This document shows positions 24,895-34,003 of a stretch of 64,000 nt of DNA, in pieces. Source of the stretch: Verrucomicrobium spinosum DSM 4136 = JCM 18804 (GTDB lineage: Bacteria; Verrucomicrobiota; Verrucomicrobiia; Verrucomicrobiales; Verrucomicrobiaceae); contig NZ_ABIZ01000001.1 in NCBI RefSeq assembly GCF_000172155.1, forward strand, positions 7,535,105 through 7,599,104. The letters run 5' to 3'. Both the position numbers and the translations under genes were made by a program. The first letter of the stretch is position 1. Every line of letters starts with the position of its first letter. The notes under the pieces were generated by a model, which made no database searches, was not told the origin of the DNA, and saw only the letters and a list, made by a program, of their open reading frames with translations.

Positions 24895-26340
24895 ATGAAG
24901 CCCGCCCCTCTGATGAACCGTCGCCAGTTTCTGGGCCAGGCCAGTTGCGCCGGCGTCAGTTCCATCCCGCTGCTGAACACGCTGCTGAACCTTCGTTTGG
25001 CTGAGGGGATTGCCGAGGCGTCTTCTCCGCAGCCAGGCAGCTATCGGGCCCTGGTCTGCCTCTTCCTGGCGGGCGGCAATGACTCGTTCAACATGCTGGT
25101 GCCACGCGAACCCAGCGCTTATGCCACGTATCTAGCCTCCCGTTCCAACCTGGCACTGACGGACGCCCAGCTCGTCAACATCCAGCCCGAGGGACTGCCG
25201 CCGTTTGCCGTGCATGGCGGCATGCCGGAGGTGGCCACCCTCTTCGACAACGGCAATGCTGCCTTTGTGGCGAATGTGGGTACACTCATCGAACCCGTTT
25301 TCACCCGCGCCGAGGTGGAACAAAGCCTGAAGCGGCTGCCGCTGGGTCTCTATTCTCACTCTGACCAGATCGAGCAATGGCAGACCGGAGTGCCGCACTC
25401 CCGCTCCGGCATTGGCTGGGGTGGGAGGCTCGCAGACCTGATTCACCACATCAACTCGGTGCCGACCGTGCCCATGCAGATCAGCCTGGATGGTGGCAAC
25501 GTGTGGCAGACCGGAGAGACCGTGGCGGAGTATGCGATCACCCCCCAAGGGGCGGTCAACCTGAGCAACTACAATACCGCCTATGAGGCCAACCAGAGCG
25601 TGCGCAACGCCCTGAGCGCCGCCGTGGACAGCCAACTGGCGCAGGACTATTCCAACTTGCTGGCACAGACGTTTAACTCACGGAAGAAGCAAGCCATGGA
25701 CGCCTATGACATCTTTGCCACGGCCACCGCACCCGACCTCCCCGCCGGAGTCACCTTCCCCAATACCTACGTGGGCCAGCGCCTCGCCATGGTCGCCAAG
25801 ACCATTCAGGGGCACAATCATGCCCGCCTCCAGGCCAGGCGACAGACCTTCTTCATCCAATGGGGCGGGTGGGATCATCATAGTGAAGTCCTCGCGGGTC
25901 AGGCCGCCATGCTCCCTCAGGTGAGCGCCGCCATCGGTGCCTTCTACAGCGCTCTCGTGGCCATGGGCATGCAGGACAAGGTCACCCTCTTCACCGCCTC
26001 AGACTTTGGCCGCACCCTCACCTCCAACAGTCGTGGCTCCGACCACGCCTGGGGCAGCAATCAACTCATCGTGGGCGGCGATGTGGCCGGCAAGCGCATC
26101 TATGGCCAGTACCCCTCCCTGGTGGTGAACCCCGATTCCGGCCCGACCGTCAACGATCTCGACACCGGCCGCGGCCGGTTCATTCCCACCACCAGCTGCG
26201 ACTCCCTCTTCGCCGAACTCGCCCTCTGGCTCGGTGCCAACCGCAGCGACCTCCCCCTCATCCTCCCGAACATTGGGAACTTTTACAACACATCCCAATC
26301 GGCCTGGCCGATTGGGATGTTCAAACCTGACTTGGGGTAG
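24895..26340 (+). CDS. DUF1501 protein 1 (alkaline-phosphatase/sulfatase superfamily-like), Tat-exported
   Basis: About 481 residues from the ATG at 24895. The N-terminus carries a twin-arginine signal (MNRRQFLGQASCAG). DUF1501 motifs: ALVCLFLAGGNDSFNMLVP, SHSDQIEQWQ, GWGGRLADL, IQWGGWDHHSE, TASDFGRTLTSN and GSDHAWGSN. The Asp/His-rich motifs are those of a metal-dependent hydrolase fold related to alkaline phosphatase and sulfatase; the substrate is unknown. It follows DUF1800 gene 1 by 42 bases with a strongly pyrimidine-rich leader (CCATCCCCCTCC before ATG), so the two are probably co-expressed. The last 50 bases contain a near-perfect palindrome, described separately. Confidence 0.93.
   Translation: MKPAPLMNRRQFLGQASCAGVSSIPLLNTLLNLRLAEGIAEASSPQPGSYRALVCLFLAGGNDSFNMLVPREPSAYATYLASRSNLALTDAQLVNIQPEGLPPFAVHGGMPEVATLFDNGNAAFVANVGTLIEPVFTRAEVEQSLKRLPLGLYSHSDQIEQWQTGVPHSRSGIGWGGRLADLIHHINSVPTVPMQISLDGGNVWQTGETVAEYAITPQGAVNLSNYNTAYEANQSVRNALSAAVDSQLAQDYSNLLAQTFNSRKKQAMDAYDIFATATAPDLPAGVTFPNTYVGQRLAMVAKTIQGHNHARLQARRQTFFIQWGGWDHHSEVLAGQAAMLPQVSAAIGAFYSALVAMGMQDKVTLFTASDFGRTLTSNSRGSDHAWGSNQLIVGGDVAGKRIYGQYPSLVVNPDSGPTVNDLDTGRGRFIPTTSCDSLFAELALWLGANRSDLPLILPNIGNFYNTSQSAWPIGMFKPDLG
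26290..26320. terminator. Perfect 15-base palindrome inside the 3' end of DUF1501 gene 1
   Basis: ACATCCCAATCGGCC at 26290-26304, a single T, then its exact reverse complement at 26306-26320. It lies 18 bases before the stop codon and between two convergent genes, so a bidirectional terminator or mRNA-stabilising stem is plausible. Neither side has a clear U-run, so it is not a canonical intrinsic terminator. It encodes SQSAWPIGMF, while the paralogue at 35 kb has a related peptide without the palindrome. Confidence 0.5.
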
Positions 26341-26365
26341 ATGGTGGAGGCAAGCCTCGGCCTAT

Positions 26366-27028
26366 TCACGGATGACGATTGCGGCGTCTCCTGCGGCCGA
26401 AGACTGCGAACATGGCACCGGCCATGGCGAGGACAGAAACGCTTGGCTCGGGTACGGCGGAAACAGTATTGGCGGCGTTGCCCGCGCTCGCCAGATTTGA
26501 CGCGCCAATTCCTGGGCTAAGCTCACTGCCATCCTTGGTAAAGAATCCCAACGAATAATTGCTAGTAGGGTCGGCTGGAGTGAGCCATGCGCTTGACCCA
26601 TCGACAGCTACGGCATTGGTGTAGAAACCATATGTGGTCCCCTCGCCAATTGACGTATCGCCAGTGGTGAGCGTGGGAAACCAATACAGTGCCAGAGGGT
26701 CGTTTGTGGTGAGTCCTGCGAACAATGTTGAATCAATGGCTATTGTGGCATCGAGAACACCGTCCACTCCAAACGAGCCTAAATCACCGACAAACAAGAT
26801 CCGATCGTCCAGGCCAAACGTGCTTCCCACAGCGGTAGATGTACCCGCCAAGATCGGCTGGAAGGTAGCGTCTGCAGTGCTCGCCACCAGCATAAACACT
26901 CCATCCTGAGACATTGCGACTCCGTTCGAATCTTTTAGGAGGTCGGCTTGCATCAAAAACGTGATCGTGGCGTTCACTGGAAGCAAGCCTGCGAACAGCG
27001 TGACCAAAGTGGCTACTATGAACTTCAT
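26366..27028 (-). CDS. PEP-CTERM sorting-domain protein, small secreted unknown
   Basis: 220 residues. A signal peptide (MKFIVATLVTLFAGLLPVNA) leads a Thr/Ser/Asp-rich beta-type body without recognisable domains. The C-terminus is a classic PEP-CTERM anchor: AVPEPSVSVLAMAGAMFAVF followed by GRRRRRNR. Such proteins are processed by an exosortase and usually end up in the exopolymer; no exosortase gene is in the window. It is convergent with DUF1501 gene 1 and probably ends in the palindrome area. Its GC is lower than that of the flanking paralogue pairs. The start is behind a C-rich leader. Confidence 0.88.
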   Translation of the reverse strand: MKFIVATLVTLFAGLLPVNATITFLMQADLLKDSNGVAMSQDGVFMLVASTADATFQPILAGTSTAVGSTFGLDDRILFVGDLGSFGVDGVLDATIAIDSTLFAGLTTNDPLALYWFPTLTTGDTSIGEGTTYGFYTNAVAVDGSSAWLTPADPTSNYSLGFFTKDGSELSPGIGASNLASAGNAANTVSAVPEPSVSVLAMAGAMFAVFGRRRRRNRHP

Positions 27029-27064
27029 GTCGTTAAAGAGGGGGGCTATGATGAACGGATAGCT

Positions 27065-28273
27065 TTAAGGCGCAGCGACATAGGAGGGGCGAACCGACCA
27101 GAGAACCGAACTCGCAACGGTCCCGGCTTTCTTTCTGATCACGATGCACTTGCTATTGCTAATAACCACATCGGAGTCCGCAATGGTGTTAGCCACCCCT
27201 GACTTTCTCCAACCCGGTCCTGCCCCACTGGAACCAGTATAGTAATAGTAGCTGGCGTCTGCTGCCTTGTTACGCCCTGGAATAGAGTTATCCCACACAA
27301 GCACCTGGTCCTGACGGGTGGCAATGGAATGGGTCGAACTGCCGACAAACGCTCCCGATGCAATCAGATTCAGCTGAGCCAAAGTGACTTCAGTCGCGAA
27401 CGGCAAAGCCACTGCGTTGTCCTGATCAACCCCTGCTGAAACATTGAGGGGCGTGCTCAAGGTTGCCATCTGAACCCCACCTAACATTTTCACGGTGGTA
27501 GGGGTGGCAATGTTATGCCGAATTATGAAAAATGTATCAGGCAGCAACACATCATCATTCGCCAAAACGCTTGCAGCACCTGCCCTTCTCCAGCCAGGAC
27601 CTGCTCCCGTAGAGCCTGAAAAATAATAGTATGACACTACGGCAGCCAAATCTTTCCCGGCTGTGCCATTGTCTGGAATCAGAATCTCCGACTGCCTATT
27701 GGCAATGGAGTGTGTGGAGCAGGGATGTACGCCACCTCCTGCTGGAAAAATTGAACTTAAGGTTTGAAAAGGAACTACATCCACGGTTGCTCCCGCAGCC
27801 AACGTTGAAAGGAGGTTGTCCCCCGCAGCGTCCACGGTCAAAGTTCCTACCCCATTAGCAAGCACTGTGTAGTACATGCCCGCCCGTGAGCCACTGCTCA
27901 CCAACATGTAAAAGTGCTTTGGTTGTGTGCCAGCGGCATACACAAACTGATTCGAAATGAGACCCGGAGTGCCACTTAGAGTAACAACATTATCGGTGTC
28001 CACAAACACCTCGCCGGAATCCCGGACACTATTGTTGTTAGTATCGGTGAATGGCTCCCCCACGTCATAGGCACCGTTCTTTGAGACCGTCGCAACAGTT
28101 CCAACAAATTCAGGAACACGTCGCAAGGGAAGGTAGACGTAAGAGTCCGAATTGCCTGAAGTTTCAAAGGTGAATACCCCCAACGGATCCGTCGAAACCT
28201 CTGCGGCCATGGAGATCCCTTGCGTAGAGACGGCGGCAACAAAAGCTGCCAGGAGGAAGACCTTGGGTTTCAT
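27065..28273 (-). CDS. TIGR02597-type protein (Verrucomicrobia-specific), exported
   Basis: About 402 residues from the ATG at 28273, which gives a signal peptide (MKPKVFLLAAFVAAVSTQG). The body has two internal repeats of about 75 residues: THSIANRQSEILIPDN with SYYYFSGSTGAGPGWRRAG, and THSIATRQDQVLVWDN with SYYYYTGSSGAGPGWRKSG, each followed by an IIR/VIR strand. This repeat pattern is that of the TIGR02597 family, known only from Verrucomicrobia as far as I recall; its function is unknown. It is upstream of the PEP-CTERM gene on the same strand with a 36-base gap, so they may be an operon of surface components. Its GC is low for this window. Confidence 0.8.
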   Translation of the reverse strand: MKPKVFLLAAFVAAVSTQGISMAAEVSTDPLGVFTFETSGNSDSYVYLPLRRVPEFVGTVATVSKNGAYDVGEPFTDTNNNSVRDSGEVFVDTDNVVTLSGTPGLISNQFVYAAGTQPKHFYMLVSSGSRAGMYYTVLANGVGTLTVDAAGDNLLSTLAAGATVDVVPFQTLSSIFPAGGGVHPCSTHSIANRQSEILIPDNGTAGKDLAAVVSYYYFSGSTGAGPGWRRAGAASVLANDDVLLPDTFFIIRHNIATPTTVKMLGGVQMATLSTPLNVSAGVDQDNAVALPFATEVTLAQLNLIASGAFVGSSTHSIATRQDQVLVWDNSIPGRNKAADASYYYYTGSSGAGPGWRKSGVANTIADSDVVISNSKCIVIRKKAGTVASSVLWSVRPSYVAAP

Positions 28274-28845
28274 AGGAGGGCTTGGAGGAGAATTCGCAAG
28301 GGAGCTGTACACTATTGCATCTAAATCTCAACAAGTAGTTTCCCTTCTGAATTCACAGCTTGAAAAATACACGCCCTACCCACTGAAATAAAGGATATTT
28401 AGAGTCTTAAGACGCAATTTCCCTTGTCCGACGAGGCACTTCCACGGCGCATTTATAGGGGCAAGTGTTCAATGTGAACGCATTGAAGGGCAAGCTTGTG
28501 GCAATTTTGGACCGATAGAGTCTTCGCGTTGGTGACTTTGGGTGTGATGGGCGGGAGGGGGAGGAATCATCCGCAGAGTGTGAATCAAGATGGAATTGTT
28601 TTTGAGGACGCTGACCACGTCCGGTGTAGCCGGCAAGCCTGGGAGCTCCCCATCGACAACCCGTCCGACGAGACTAGATCGTTGAATCCCCGGCGGCAAA
28701 GCCCCTCAATTGTGGGCTTCCCAGTCGTGGAGGCGAACGTGTAATGTTGAACCCGGCGATCCTCCCGGCCCCTAATCGATCGTAAGACGGTCTGAAAATT
28801 GCCAGCAATCTAGAGAAGTCGTAATCTCCGCCAATACCAAAACCT
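28274..28845. other. Low-GC intergenic region between divergent genes; no gene supported
   Basis: This is 572 bases between the TIGR02597 gene (minus) and DUF1800 gene 2 (plus). Only short frames occur (for example 28496-28744 plus and 28469-28699 minus) with no signal peptide, motif or paralogue in the window. It is AT-richer than its surroundings: 28321-28380 counts 24 G/C of 60. A 7-base stem with 6-base loop lies at 28468-28487. The two promoters must be here but I cannot fix them. It may be remnant sequence. Confidence 0.4.
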
Positions 28846-31800
28846 ATGCGAATGCCTGCCCTCTGGGTGCTGGTGACTTGGGTGGCCATTCTGCCCCTGC
28901 CTGCGCTCCATTCCCAGTTCACGACTCTTTGGTCCATCGGCGTGGAAAACAACGATCCCCAGGAACTGGGGGGTGAAACATGGCCGCAAAACAACCTGCC
29001 TGGCAGCGCAACGGCGCTTGATAACGACTACTACTTTGCCGGGACCTACGGCATCGGCACCGTGGCAGCCACTGAGGCCGCCTCGCAGTTCGAGCGGGTG
29101 CTGAGCACGACCAACCACACTCAGCGCATCCACTTCAATCTGAACGCCGGGCAGGCCACCACCACGGCGAGGATCCGGTTCCATTTCAACCAGGTGTGGG
29201 GCGGCTGGTGGCAGGCGACGACCAACACCCAGGGTCCCGGCTACGGCAACCACTCTCTTGAGGTGCGGCTCAATGGCGCTCTCATTGGGACGAAGCTCTT
29301 CACCACCCGGGGCGAGATGCTGGTGGAGGCCAATGCGGGCACCTTCACCCTCGCGACAGGCGAAAACGTCCTGGAAATCACGCGGGTGACGACCAGCCCC
29401 TCCAGCCCGGACGGAGCCCTCCAGTTCGACTATTTGCAACTCGATCTGCACCCCACTGCGCTCCAAGATGCAGATGGCGACGGCCTGCCCCGGTGGTGGG
29501 AGGAGGACCACGGGTTCGACGACCAGAATGCCGCCGATGCCGCATTTGATCCTGATCAGGACGGACTCACGAACCTACAGGAGTTCACCCGCACGACACT
29601 CCCGCGGAACCCCGATACCGACGGTGATGGCCTGAAGGACGGATACGAGACCCATACTGGCACCTATGTGGATGCCACGCACACCGGCACCGACCCCAAC
29701 AACCCTGACACGGACGGCGACTCGCTCCAGGATGGTGAGGAAGTTTTTTTAAACCCGCGCCCGAATCCCCTGCTGGCTGACACTGACAACGACGGGGCAC
29801 CCGATGCGTGGGAGGTCCGCACCGGATTCGATCCGACCAGCAGCAGCAGCAAGCCCCCTGCATTCCCCGGTGCCATCGGCATCAAGTTTGTCTCCGACCT
29901 CACCCCGGAGCACGGCCTGCTGCCGAAGGAGGTGACCGGCATCACTCCGCAGATGAACTGGAACAGCGCGATGCCCCTGAGCACTTGGAACGATCCCACA
30001 GGATCTGAGGTGGACATCGTGACCCCGATCGCGGGCAAGGTGGTGGATGCTACGGGAGTGGACTCAGGCGTGAAGTTCTCCTGGACCAACCCAGGGCACA
30101 CCTGGGGCACAGGCAACGGTGGTGGTCCCACCCAGAAGCTCTTCGACGGCATGCTCTCCGTTGCAAGCGACAATGCCGCGTCCGTGACCGTCACGCAGGT
30201 GCCCTATGCCACCTATGACGTCATCGCCTACGTGGGGTCTCAGTCAGAGGCCTCCGTGGGTTATGTACGGCTCAACAACAACAGCGCCACAGACCTGAGG
30301 TTCAGCAGTGCGAGTTCCCGACCGGAGAAGACCTTTATCGAACAGGGCATCTACAATGCGACCTATCCCCGTCGCGGGAACACCGTGCGCTTCCGCAACG
30401 TGACGGGCAGCACCTTCAATCTGCAACTCTACCGGACCAGCTACTACAACGTAGGCCTGCATGGCATCCAGATCGTGAATGCCACTGCGGACACGGACTC
30501 CGACGGCATGCCTGACCACTGGGAGTACCGCTACGGTTTCAACCCGGGGTCCAATACCGATGCCACGCAGGATCCTGACAGCGACGGGCTCAACAACGTG
30601 GGTGAGAAAAACCGTGGCACGGATCCCCGGGTGGCCGACACCGATGGCGACGGCCTGCTGGACCTGGTGGAGACCGGCACCGGCATCTGGGCGAGTGCCA
30701 CCGACACGGGCTCAAATCCGCTGCTGCAAGATACCGATGGTGATGGCCTGACGGACGGGGCCGAGGTGGCCACTCTGCCACTGCCGACCGATCCCAACAA
30801 TGCCGATACAGATGGCGATGGGCGCAGTGACCTCCTCGAATCCACGGAGCGCACCAACCCTCTGGCGGCTGAGGCGACCACCTTCAGCATGCCAGTCGTG
30901 ACCACCTCGCCCTCTCGCACTTTCGACTGGACGGTGGAGAACGCGCAACTGGTCTGGGACCACTCCCGCAATCACTCTGGCTTTAACGACGACCTGTTTG
31001 CGCTCTCCATTACCAACGCGGTGCGGCCGCGTGAGGCCGCCCTGTACTTTGCCCTGCCGATTCGCAATGGCAACGTGACCTACTATTTCCACACGAACTA
31101 CTGGGGGGCCTTCAGCAATCCGGACAGTGACACCCAGCATGTCTGGGACAGCGACTGGTCCTCCCCGCCTGCTGACTTGAAGACGGCCATGGGCTTCAGC
31201 GGACGCGGCAGGGTGGACATCTCTGACCGTTTGCGGTTCCGGGTTTCAGCCACCAGCACTGGTGCCCAGACGAGCTGGAACGTGACCTTTGCCATCATCA
31301 ATCAGCGGACGGGGTCAACGGTGGTGAGCCGCACTTACAACGGATGCGCCCTGGCCACCAGCGCGCACAACAACACCGCCACCTGGCAGACGAATGATGA
31401 TCCGGCCGTGGTGAACCGGTTCAATTTTCGCGTGCCGGATGCTGTGACCGTTTACTTCCAGGCAACACCACTGGAGAACACGACCGCCTTCAGCGCCCAC
31501 AAAGACACGGACAATGACGGGATGCCCGATGTCTGGGAGACGCAGTACGGGCTGAACATCAACAGTGCGGCGGATGCCCCCCTGGACCCCGACAGCGACG
31601 GGTTGAAAAACGTGGACGAATACACTGCCGGCACCTCCCCGCTACAGCGGGACACGGATGGCGATGGCGCTCAAGATGGGGTGGAAGTCTCCACCCGGAG
31701 CAACCCGCTCCTGGCCTCCAGCCTGCCACCGCTCTACCGCGGCACCGGCAGCTCGGGTGAGGACCTCAACGGCAACGGTCTGGCCGATGCCTGGGAACTC

Positions 31801-33963
31801 TGGGCGGGGAGCTTCAACCTGATGGCGAATGTGGACACCGATGGCGACGGCATGAGCAATGCGGCGGAAGCAGCGGCAGGCACGGACCCCTTTGACCCCG
31901 CGGGCCGGCTGTGGTCCGCCATTGCTGCTCAAGGAAACAACATCCTGGTGCGCTGGCCGGCGCTGGTGCAGAAGCAGCAGACCGTGTGGCAGAGCGGCAA
32001 CCTCACGGACTGGAGCCCCGCCACGGGGACGCCTGTCACCCTGGATGGTGTGAACCAGCAGACCTTCACTGATGTGCTGAACGGCCCCTCCCGTATCTTT
32101 TACAAAGTGCGGGTGAACGATCTGGATCGTGACGGGGACGGCGTGAGCGACTGGACGGAGCAGCATGTGCTGGGATCAGACCCTCTGGCCGCCAACAGTT
32201 CCCGCAGCGCCACGGGCGTGGACGCCAACCAGGACGGCGTGGTGGACACGACCTACAGCGGTGACTACGTGACTCTGGTAGAGCGCCTCCAGGGCACCGC
32301 TGCAGCAGGCGGATTCCCCGGCTCTGGCAGCGGTGGCGGCGGCGGTACCGGCATCGCCAGTGGCAGCACGGCCATCTCCCGCACCCAGGCAGCGCGGTTC
32401 CTCACCCAGTCCACCTTTGGGCCGACGGTGGAAGACATCCAGGCCGTGCAGGAGCAGGGCTACGCGAGCTGGATCACCCAGCAGGCCGCGCTGCCCGCCA
32501 CGCTGCACTCGCCCTACATCCTGGGCATCTACAATGACATCCGCGGGCAGCGCACGGGCCGGGGCTACAGCTATGGCGGCAGTGACAATGAGTACTTCCT
32601 CTTTGGCAACAATATGATGACTGCCTTCGCGCGCGGTGCGGTAAACGGGCAGGACCAGCTCCGGCAGCGCATGGCCTTTGCCCTGAGCCAGATCCTCGTA
32701 GCCTCCCGCCGCGATTCCGCCCTGGAGAACAAGGCAATCGGCATGGCCAGCTTCTATGACATCTTCGTGCGGAACGGTCTTGGAAACTACCTCGACGTGC
32801 TGCGCGAGGTCACCTTCCACCCCATCATGGGGCGCTACCTCAGCCATGTGGGCAACCAGAAGGCGCACCCGGAGATCAACCAGTATCCGGATGAGAATTA
32901 CGCTCGTGAAGTGATGCAGCTCTTCACCATCGGGCTCTGGGAGCTGAACCCAGATGGCACGCGCATGCTGGACAGCGGCGGGCATCCCATCCCCACTTAC
33001 ACGAATACCGAGATCACCCAGGTGGCCCGCGTGCTCACCGGGCTCTGGTATGGCGGGCAGGAGTGGGGCAACGGTGGCTGGGATGACGCCGCCTTTGCCA
33101 CGCCCATGACAATGCATTCTGACCGTCATGACTTCGGGAAAAAGACGCTGCTGCGCGGCTTTGTGGTGCCCTCCCGCTCCCCTTCCGCAGAGAATGCCCT
33201 GCGCGACATCGACGACCTCATCCGCATGCTCTTCGAGCACCCGAACACGGGTGTTTTCGTAGGCCGGCAGTTGATCCAGTTCTTCGTCACCGACAACCCA
33301 AGCCCCGCCTATGTGCAGCGGGTCTCGGCGGTGTTTGCCAACAACGGACAGGGCGTGCGCGGAGATCTGCTGGCGGTGATCAAGGCCATCCTGCTGGATG
33401 AAGAAGCGCGCGATGCACGCTACTCCTCCGGCACCTCGTTTGGCCGTCTGAAGGAGCCTGTCATCCGCGCCATGTCCATTGCACGCGCCTTTGGCCTGAA
33501 GGGAGAGACAAGCCTCCTGTGGTGGGACTGGAATGACTTCTTCAATGTGAGCCGCCAGGAGCCGACTTTCTCTCCCAGCGTGTTCAACTTTTACCGCCCC
33601 GACTACAAGGCCCCGGGCGTGCTGACGCAAAACAGCCTGTCTTCCCCAGTCTTCCAGATCACAGACAGCTTCTCCTCGATCTCCTTCCCCAACCGGCTCT
33701 GGGATCTGGTGCAGTATGGCTTCCGGCTCTGGAATGTGTACCAGTTCCCCCTGGACATGGAGCGGGAAAAGGCGCTGGCCGCCACGCCGGAACTGCTGGT
33801 GGACCACCTCAACACGATCCTCTGTGCAGGCAACATGGAGGTGGGCACCCGCACCCACATCCTGAGTGCGATCAATCAACTGCCGGCCAATGAACTGGCG
33901 ATCCGCGCGCAGGTGGCGGCGTATCTGGCAATCGTCTCCCCGGAGGGGGCCGTGATCCGGTGA
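28846..33963 (+). CDS. DUF1800 protein 2, giant form with TSP3 arrays and beta-sandwich modules
   Basis: 1705 residues. A signal peptide (MRMPALWVLVTWVAILPLPA) precedes a beta-sandwich of about 25-203. Three arrays of thrombospondin type 3-like calcium motifs follow near 207-335, 548-680 and 890-1030 (for example DADGDGLPRWWEE, NPDTDGDGLKDG). A second beta-sandwich lies at about 342-545 and a third module at about 685-885. A Gly/Ser-rich linker near 1160 (SGSGGGGG) leads to the DUF1800 domain at about 1178-1695, with AARFLTQSTFGPTVED, LRQRMAFALSQILVAS, HPIMGRYLSHVGNQK, PDENYAREVMQLFTIGLW and FVGRQLIQFFVT. It is about twice the size of paralogue 1 and pairs with the DUF1501 gene 40 bases downstream. 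Predicted surface or secreted protein. Confidence 0.92.
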   Translation: MRMPALWVLVTWVAILPLPALHSQFTTLWSIGVENNDPQELGGETWPQNNLPGSATALDNDYYFAGTYGIGTVAATEAASQFERVLSTTNHTQRIHFNLNAGQATTTARIRFHFNQVWGGWWQATTNTQGPGYGNHSLEVRLNGALIGTKLFTTRGEMLVEANAGTFTLATGENVLEITRVTTSPSSPDGALQFDYLQLDLHPTALQDADGDGLPRWWEEDHGFDDQNAADAAFDPDQDGLTNLQEFTRTTLPRNPDTDGDGLKDGYETHTGTYVDATHTGTDPNNPDTDGDSLQDGEEVFLNPRPNPLLADTDNDGAPDAWEVRTGFDPTSSSSKPPAFPGAIGIKFVSDLTPEHGLLPKEVTGITPQMNWNSAMPLSTWNDPTGSEVDIVTPIAGKVVDATGVDSGVKFSWTNPGHTWGTGNGGGPTQKLFDGMLSVASDNAASVTVTQVPYATYDVIAYVGSQSEASVGYVRLNNNSATDLRFSSASSRPEKTFIEQGIYNATYPRRGNTVRFRNVTGSTFNLQLYRTSYYNVGLHGIQIVNATADTDSDGMPDHWEYRYGFNPGSNTDATQDPDSDGLNNVGEKNRGTDPRVADTDGDGLLDLVETGTGIWASATDTGSNPLLQDTDGDGLTDGAEVATLPLPTDPNNADTDGDGRSDLLESTERTNPLAAEATTFSMPVVTTSPSRTFDWTVENAQLVWDHSRNHSGFNDDLFALSITNAVRPREAALYFALPIRNGNVTYYFHTNYWGAFSNPDSDTQHVWDSDWSSPPADLKTAMGFSGRGRVDISDRLRFRVSATSTGAQTSWNVTFAIINQRTGSTVVSRTYNGCALATSAHNNTATWQTNDDPAVVNRFNFRVPDAVTVYFQATPLENTTAFSAHKDTDNDGMPDVWETQYGLNINSAADAPLDPDSDGLKNVDEYTAGTSPLQRDTDGDGAQDGVEVSTRSNPLLASSLPPLYRGTGSSGEDLNGNGLADAWELWAGSFNLMANVDTDGDGMSNAAEAAAGTDPFDPAGRLWSAIAAQGNNILVRWPALVQKQQTVWQSGNLTDWSPATGTPVTLDGVNQQTFTDVLNGPSRIFYKVRVNDLDRDGDGVSDWTEQHVLGSDPLAANSSRSATGVDANQDGVVDTTYSGDYVTLVERLQGTAAAGGFPGSGSGGGGGTGIASGSTAISRTQAARFLTQSTFGPTVEDIQAVQEQGYASWITQQAALPATLHSPYILGIYNDIRGQRTGRGYSYGGSDNEYFLFGNNMMTAFARGAVNGQDQLRQRMAFALSQILVASRRDSALENKAIGMASFYDIFVRNGLGNYLDVLREVTFHPIMGRYLSHVGNQKAHPEINQYPDENYAREVMQLFTIGLWELNPDGTRMLDSGGHPIPTYTNTEITQVARVLTGLWYGGQEWGNGGWDDAAFATPMTMHSDRHDFGKKTLLRGFVVPSRSPSAENALRDIDDLIRMLFEHPNTGVFVGRQLIQFFVTDNPSPAYVQRVSAVFANNGQGVRGDLLAVIKAILLDEEARDARYSSGTSFGRLKEPVIRAMSIARAFGLKGETSLLWWDWNDFFNVSRQEPTFSPSVFNFYRPDYKAPGVLTQNSLSSPVFQITDSFSSISFPNRLWDLVQYGFRLWNVYQFPLDMEREKALAATPELLVDHLNTILCAGNMEVGTRTHILSAINQLPANELAIRAQVAAYLAIVSPEGAVIR

Positions 33964-34003
33964 CCCCCAGCCCTCTTCATTAAAACGCGACGCTGTTCTC
34001 CGT

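Noticed and set aside
28469..28744. Short frames on both strands of the gap
   Set aside because: No start context, motif or conservation evidence; region is low-GC and probably non-coding.
29467..31900. Apparent tandem DNA repeats rich in GATGGCGACGG-like words
   Set aside because: They are explained by calcium-binding TSP3 motifs in the DUF1800 protein; the DNA similarity follows the coding.
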